Source: Halapricum hydrolyticum
Lineage (GTDB): Archaea > Halobacteriota > Halobacteria > Halobacteriales > Haloarculaceae
Length of the DNA stretch: 64,000 nucleotides
Reading direction: 5' to 3'
NCBI GenBank assembly: GCA_025517565.1
Contig: JAOPKD010000005.1
Location: 62,001-126,000, forward strand
The translations under genes were made by a program, and so were the position numbers. Positions within the stretch are counted from its first letter, which is position 1, and each line of letters opens with the position of its first letter. Below are positions 59,825-64,000 of the stretch, in pieces. Below the pieces are notes generated by a model. That model was not told the origin of the DNA and searched no databases. It was given only the letters and a program-made list of their open reading frames with translations.

Positions 59825-60790
59825 ATGATCGACGCGCTCGTCTATCAGAGCGGCACCGTCGAGTCCTACGACGACCTCAGGACAGCCAGGGCCGCGACGG
59901 GCACGACCTGGATCCATGCGACGGAGATGACTGGCGAGGAGCGCGACCGAATCCGCGAGGCGTTCGATCTGCACCCGCTGGCAATCGAGGATGTGACCAG
60001 CAACGTCCGCGCGAAAGTCGAGGAGTTCCCGGGATTCGTGTTTGTCCTGCTGAAGACCGCCCGTCTTACCCGCGGCGAGACGAGCTTCGAGGAGGAGATC
60101 GATACCGCTCCGGTGGGGGTGTTCTTCGGTAGCGACTGGGTCGTCTCGATGACGCCTGGAACGGCACCGGAGATCGGTCGCGTCCGTGCTGCGGTCGAGT
60201 CCGGCGACGAGCGACTGCTCGAACGCGGCGCAGACTTCACCGCCTACCGGATCGTCGACGTGCTCGTCGACCAGTACTTCGACGTGCTCGACGGCATCGA
60301 AACCAAGATCGAATCGATCGAGGACGACGTAATCGCATCGACGCAACTGGACGTGCTCGACGAGATCAACGGTGTCCGTCGGGAGTTGCTCTCCTTTCGA
60401 AAACTGCTCTGGCCCGCCCGCGAGGCAGTCGGTACGCTCGCCCGGGGTGACCCCCGACTGGTCGACGAATCCACCGAGAAGTACTTCCGTAGCGTCCACG
60501 ACCACCTCGTTCAACTGGTCGATCTGACCGAGACCTACCGCGATCTGGTCAGCGGTGCGCGGGACATCTACCTCAATAGCGTTTCTCAATCGACCAACGA
60601 GGTCATGAAGGTCCTGACGGTCGTCGCAACGGTCTTCATCCCGCTGACGTTCGTCGCCGGGGTCTACGGTATGAACTTCGAATGGATGCCCGAGTTGACC
60701 TGGCAGTGGGGATATCCGGCTGTACTAGCAGTGATGGCCGCTATCGCCGTCGGGATGCTCGTGTTCTTCCGCGATCGAGGGTACATCTAG
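59825..60790 (+). CDS. corA: CorA-type magnesium/cobalt transporter
   Basis: 321 residues. A cytosolic domain of about 250 residues is followed by two C-terminal membrane helices with the selectivity motif GMN in VYGMNFEWMPEL and a final FFRDRGYI end. CorA forms pentamers. A T-run centred about 27 bp upstream fits a leaderless promoter. Its stop TAG shares the palindrome CTAG with the convergent permease gene. Confidence 0.92.
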   Translation: MIDALVYQSGTVESYDDLRTARAATGTTWIHATEMTGEERDRIREAFDLHPLAIEDVTSNVRAKVEEFPGFVFVLLKTARLTRGETSFEEEIDTAPVGVFFGSDWVVSMTPGTAPEIGRVRAAVESGDERLLERGADFTAYRIVDVLVDQYFDVLDGIETKIESIEDDVIASTQLDVLDEINGVRRELLSFRKLLWPAREAVGTLARGDPRLVDESTEKYFRSVHDHLVQLVDLTETYRDLVSGARDIYLNSVSQSTNEVMKVLTVVATVFIPLTFVAGVYGMNFEWMPELTWQWGYPAVLAVMAAIAVGMLVFFRDRGYI

Positions 60791-62022
60791 AGGATCAGCG
60801 GCCCGAGCAACACCCCCATCAGCGAGACGCGCCGGGCGCCGACGCGCGGCGGGAGCAGGCCGACCAGCGTCGCGGCGAAGAAGACCCCCACGCCCACGAG
60901 ACCGCTCAGCAGCCAGAGCAACGCGACCAGCAGGCCGAGGACGCCGATCGACAGTCGCGTGTTGTCGAGTCGGCCAACGATCCGGAGATAGCGATCACCG
61001 ACGACGATCACGAGCACGAATCCGACCAGCGACGCAACGGCGATCGCGAGCAGCCACAGCGCCAGCGACTGCGGAGCGTTGACCGACTCGACGGCGACGA
61101 CGACGCCCGTACGGGTCGAGCCGAAGGTGACGAACGCCACGAGCGCGAAGATCGCCGTCGCCGTGTTGACGCCACTGGTCGCGACGACGAACCCGCGGGC
61201 ACCACGGGTTCGCGGCACTGCGAGCAGGACCATCGTCGCCGCGATCGCACTGGAGACGCCCGGTAAGAAGCCGACGACAGCGCCTGCCAGCGCACCCATT
61301 CCGGCCAGGCCGACGACCAGCCAGCGAGTCGTCAACGCGACCGGCTCGTCCTGAGGCGGGACGCCCGCGCCGCCGATCGAGTCCAGCAGGATCGGCGCGC
61401 CGAACAGGCCGGCAAATAGCGGGGGGAGCGTGTTCCCGACGGGGACGACGCCGCCGACAGGCATATCCAGGGTCGCGAACCCGAGTGCCGCACTCGCTGC
61501 GAAAGCGAGGGCCGCGCCGAGCCGTGCCGGGCGATCCGGCTCGGACATGATCAGCACGGCGACGACGGCCGTGAGCACGATCGACATGTGGGCGTCGAGC
61601 CACGGCATCCCGGCGCGCATCGCCCTCGTGAGCGGGATCGCCAGCGGAACCGTCGCGAGCACGGCCAGGGCGCTGCCCAGCGCCGAGAGTCGCAGCGCCT
61701 CGCGGCCCCGTCCGGCGAGGACGAGTTCGTGGCCCGGGAGGGCGCTCGCGGCCATCGCCGGATCGGGCACGCCCAGCGCCAGCGACGGCACGATGTCCAG
61801 AAACGTGTGGACGATCCCCGCCGAGAGCATCGCGGCCGCGACGTACTGCGGTGGCCCCGGAACCGCAGACGCCAGCGACGCGAGCAACAGCGCGAACGTG
61901 TTGGCGTGCAACCCGGGCGTGAGCCCGCTGACCGTCCCGAGGCAGATCCCGCTCCCGACGTAGACGAGTACCAGCGCGGTCGCTCCCGGATCGACCACGA
62001 ATCTGACTCCGGCAGCCTCCAT
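60787..62022 (-). CDS. TctA-like tripartite transporter permease (DUF112-type)
   Basis: 411 residues with about 10-12 hydrophobic segments. The duplicated family motifs are GTVSGLTPGLHANTFALLLA (about 29-48) and GFLPGVSSAIAATMVLLAVP (about 253-272), characteristic of TctA/DUF112. No TctB or TctC (solute-binding) gene is adjacent, as is common in archaea. The substrate is unknown. The stop overlaps that of corA within one CTAG. Confidence 0.85.
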   Translation of the reverse strand: MEAAGVRFVVDPGATALVLVYVGSGICLGTVSGLTPGLHANTFALLLASLASAVPGPPQYVAAAMLSAGIVHTFLDIVPSLALGVPDPAMAASALPGHELVLAGRGREALRLSALGSALAVLATVPLAIPLTRAMRAGMPWLDAHMSIVLTAVVAVLIMSEPDRPARLGAALAFAASAALGFATLDMPVGGVVPVGNTLPPLFAGLFGAPILLDSIGGAGVPPQDEPVALTTRWLVVGLAGMGALAGAVVGFLPGVSSAIAATMVLLAVPRTRGARGFVVATSGVNTATAIFALVAFVTFGSTRTGVVVAVESVNAPQSLALWLLAIAVASLVGFVLVIVVGDRYLRIVGRLDNTRLSIGVLGLLVALLWLLSGLVGVGVFFAATLVGLLPPRVGARRVSLMGVLLGPLIL

Positions 62023-62160
62023 CGGGCCACGCTTCCTTCGGGTTCGCTGATAAACCCGCGGTCGGGTTCGACAGCCGGACGATCGTATGAAAACGCAACG
62101 CTCGACAGTCGCGCCGCTACGCGGTCGGCGTCGAAAGAAACGAACGGTGGTTCGCGACAG

Positions 62161-62502
62161 TTAGCCGAAGAGTTCGCCGAGACCTTCGCCGCTGGCCTCT
62201 TCGTCCTCGTCGTCTTCCTCGTCTTCGTCGGCGGCCTCTTCCTCGTCGGCTTCGTCGCCGCCTTCGTCGGCGGGCTCGGCCTCGTCGGTCGTCGTGGCGC
62301 CGCCCGTCGCGGGGACGGCAGCGGCCTGCTCGACGGCCTCGTCGATGTCGACGTCCTCGAGCGCGGCGATGAGTGCCTTGACGCGGGACTCTTCGACGTC
62401 GACGCCCGCGGCCTCAAGGACGTCCGTGAGGTTCTCTTCGTTGATCTCTTCGCCCGATTCGTTCAGGATGAGTGCTGCGTATACGTATTCCATTGTTGTC
62501 AC
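62161..62502 (-). CDS. rpl12: Ribosomal protein P1 (L12)
   Basis: 113 residues, the archaeal stalk protein. [20 protein letters not shown] is the N-terminal dimerisation domain. A long Ala/Glu/Asp hinge leads to the conserved tail GLGELFG, which contacts translation factors. An AAGGTGA ribosome-binding site precedes the ATG. Last gene of the L1-L10-L12 operon; 62023-62160 beyond shows no gene. Confidence 0.95.
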   Translation of the reverse strand: MTTMEYVYAALILNESGEEINEENLTDVLEAAGVDVEESRVKALIAALEDVDIDEAVEQAAAVPATGGATTTDEAEPADEGGDEADEEEAADEDEEDDEDEEASGEGLGELFG

Positions 62503-62508
62503 CTTGTG

Positions 62509-63549
62509 TTAGAACATGTCACCGAGTGCTGCGCCTGCGTCGCCGCCGTCGTCGTCTTCGTCTTCCTCGTCGGCGTCGTCGGCTTCTTCTTCGGCGTCGG
62601 CGTCCTCGGATTCGTCGTCGGTCTGTTCGTCGCTCGATTCGGTTTCCGGCTGTTCGAGGTCACGCAGTTCCTCGGGAAGCGCCTCTTGATCGTCGATCTG
62701 GGCGGCAAGCGCCCGGACCTGGCCGTCGGCCTTGCTGAGGAGGTCCGGCATGACGTCCTCGTTCTCGATAGAGGCGTGGATCGCGAGGTTCTTGGCCTCG
62801 CCGCTGGCCTTGCCGAGCTGTGCCGGCAGGGTCTGTGCGGTCGGGAACGAGGCGTTGATCGCCAGGTTCCGGGCGCGCGCGGCGGCCGTCTCGACGTCCG
62901 AGCGGTACTCGTCGGCGTCGAGCGCGAGGTCTTCGGGTTCGAAGAGCACGCCATCCGAGAAGACGGCACGCAGGTCCAGTCCGACTTCCTTGGGCTCGAT
63001 ACCGAGTTCGGAGAGGACGTTGGCCATGTCCGCGGAGACTTCCTCCCCGGCGTCGAGGACCTTGCTGTCCTCCACAACCTGGATGGAGCCCTCCTGGATG
63101 CGTGCGTTCGCACCGATCGACTGGAGTTCACCGACGAACGGCCCCGGGTCGACGCCCGTGTCACCTTCAGGGATGACGATGTCGTTGGGCGCGACCTCGC
63201 CCGCGTTGATCGGGGCAGAAGTCTTGGAGGCTTCCAGTTGCCTGTACAGCCCGAAGGGGTTGTCGTTCGTGCCAATGAGCCCGACGTGGCCCGAGATGTA
63301 CTCGGTCAGTTGCTCAAAGCCTTCGTCGACCTCTTCCAGGGCGCGGACCAGCAGCGTGTTGCGGCTGACGCGCAGTTCGGCCGTGCCGTACAGGTCACGG
63401 CGCATGTCCTGCAGTTGCTGGCTCGGAATGCCGGTCAGGTCGACGATGCCGACGCTGTCGTAGGACTCGAGCGTGGCGACGAGATCGTCGATCTCCTCGC
63501 GCTTCCACTCGGGAATGTGTTCGGTCTTGCGCTGGGATTCGGCGCTCAT
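62509..63549 (-). CDS. rpl10: Ribosomal protein L10 (P0)
   Basis: 346 residues, the stalk base. It begins [20 protein letters not shown] and contains [16 protein letters not shown] and the P1-binding helices; the C-terminal acidic end [11 protein letters not shown] matches that of P1. GGAGGTGG about 6 nt upstream is a strong ribosome-binding site. It follows L1 after 1 bp and precedes L12 by 6 bp. Confidence 0.96.
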   Translation of the reverse strand: MSAESQRKTEHIPEWKREEIDDLVATLESYDSVGIVDLTGIPSQQLQDMRRDLYGTAELRVSRNTLLVRALEEVDEGFEQLTEYISGHVGLIGTNDNPFGLYRQLEASKTSAPINAGEVAPNDIVIPEGDTGVDPGPFVGELQSIGANARIQEGSIQVVEDSKVLDAGEEVSADMANVLSELGIEPKEVGLDLRAVFSDGVLFEPEDLALDADEYRSDVETAAARARNLAINASFPTAQTLPAQLGKASGEAKNLAIHASIENEDVMPDLLSKADGQVRALAAQIDDQEALPEELRDLEQPETESSDEQTDDESEDADAEEEADDADEEDEDDDGGDAGAALGDMF

Positions 63550-63550
63550 G

Positions 63551-64000
63551 TTAGGCCACCTCCACGGCCGGCCCCATCGTCGTCTTCACGAACACCGAAT
63601 CCACGTTCAGCGGCCCCTTCTCGAGGTTGGCGTGGAGACGGCGCAGGATGACGTCGATGTTGTCGGCGATCTCCTCGGCGGACATGTCTTCGGCACCCAC
63701 GCGGGTGTGGAAGGTCCGCCGCTCGCCGCTGCGAAGCTGGACCGTGTTCTTCATGCGGTTGACGGTTTCGACGACATCGTCGTCCGGCTGGAGCGGTTCG
63801 GGCATCTTCCCGCGCGGCCCGAGAATCGTCCCGAGGTATCGACCGATGTCCTGCATCATGGACGCTTCCGCGATGAAGAAGTCGGTGTCCTCGGCGAGAT
63901 CCTTGGCCCGGTCATCGTCGTCGCCCAGGTCTTCGAGGTCGTTGCCATCGAGGACGTCATCGGCGACGTCTTCTGCCAGCATAGCGGTTTCTCCCTCGGC
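63551..64000 (-). CDS. rpl1: Ribosomal protein L1, C-terminal part
   Basis: 150 codons are present and the gene extends past the right edge, so the N-terminus is missing. It contains [20 protein letters not shown], then [19 protein letters not shown] and [19 protein letters not shown], and ends [19 protein letters not shown]. These are the L1 signature and 23S rRNA-binding segments. In archaea L1 can repress its own operon; the leader is outside the window. Confidence 0.95.
   Translation of the reverse strand, partial: AEGETAMLAEDVADDVLDGNDLEDLGDDDDRAKDLAEDTDFFIAEASMMQDIGRYLGTILGPRGKMPEPLQPDDDVVETVNRMKNTVQLRSGERRTFHTRVGAEDMSAEEIADNIDVILRRLHANLEKGPLNVDSVFVKTTMGPAVEVA

Overview
The window is chromosomal DNA from a haloarchaeon (class Halobacteria). 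It is strongly GC-rich and every protein is heavily acidic. Transcription signals are archaeal (TATA-like boxes about 27 nt ahead of many leaderless starts). It carries the archaeal proteasome ATPase PAN, split RNA polymerase subunits (A'/A'' and B'/B''), aEF-2, a family-B DNA polymerase with inteins, P0/P1 stalk proteins, and several haloarchaea-restricted families (DUF1684-, DUF5781-, DUF5787-, DUF5789- and DUF5806-like proteins). Genus cannot be fixed from the sequence alone.

Layout. 1-2466: 5' part of PAN and an M3-family oligopeptidase. 2467-3104: gene-free island with a small terminal-inverted-repeat element and debris that looks like an IS1341-type (tnpB) 3' end. 3105-6445: cysteine desulfurase, M28 peptidase, DUF1684 protein. 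6459-11893: nicotinate phosphoribosyltransferase and a nicotinamidase-like hydrolase (NAD salvage) bracketing two paralogous cell-surface proteins, then a GNAT enzyme. 12053-15516: fixABCX electron-transfer operon. 15802-16770: DUF5787 protein, possibly nuclease-like. 16839-32607: the transcription/translation block on the minus strand (rpoH, B'', B', A', A'', nusA-like, rps12, rps7, EF-2), interrupted by foreign-looking plus-strand genes, a PQQ-type dehydrogenase and a tandem array of hairpin repeats. 32913-36871: tRNA-Asp with decayed tail copies, then the sufCBD operon. 37350-42641: DNA polymerase B with two large inteins. 42750-45262: small genes, OsmC, and an IS1341-type element with an apparently intact TnpB and two related hairpin scaffolds. 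45321-48781: DHH phosphoesterase with a duplicated 3' tail, and a universal-stress-protein/GNAT cluster. 48883-52435: unknown proteins, exact 55-bp repeats and a Trm9-like methyltransferase. 52604-55269: tRNA-Gly with tail copies, GlmU-like enzyme, glycosyltransferase. 55270-62022: CMD-family protein, histidine kinase, cysS, corA, TctA-like permease. 62161-64000: L12/P1, L10/P0 and part of L1.

Most of the window is housekeeping. The points most worth a second look are the two-stem tandem repeats beside EF-2, the TnpB locus with scaffold copies on both sides showing compensatory stem changes, three inteins in core polymerase motifs (one ending in Gln without the usual His-Asn), a family of about 77-82 bp inverted-repeat elements, tRNA tail-copy arrays, a protease-like surface protein paired with a paralogue that has lost a zinc-binding His, and a copied 3' end of the DHH gene.
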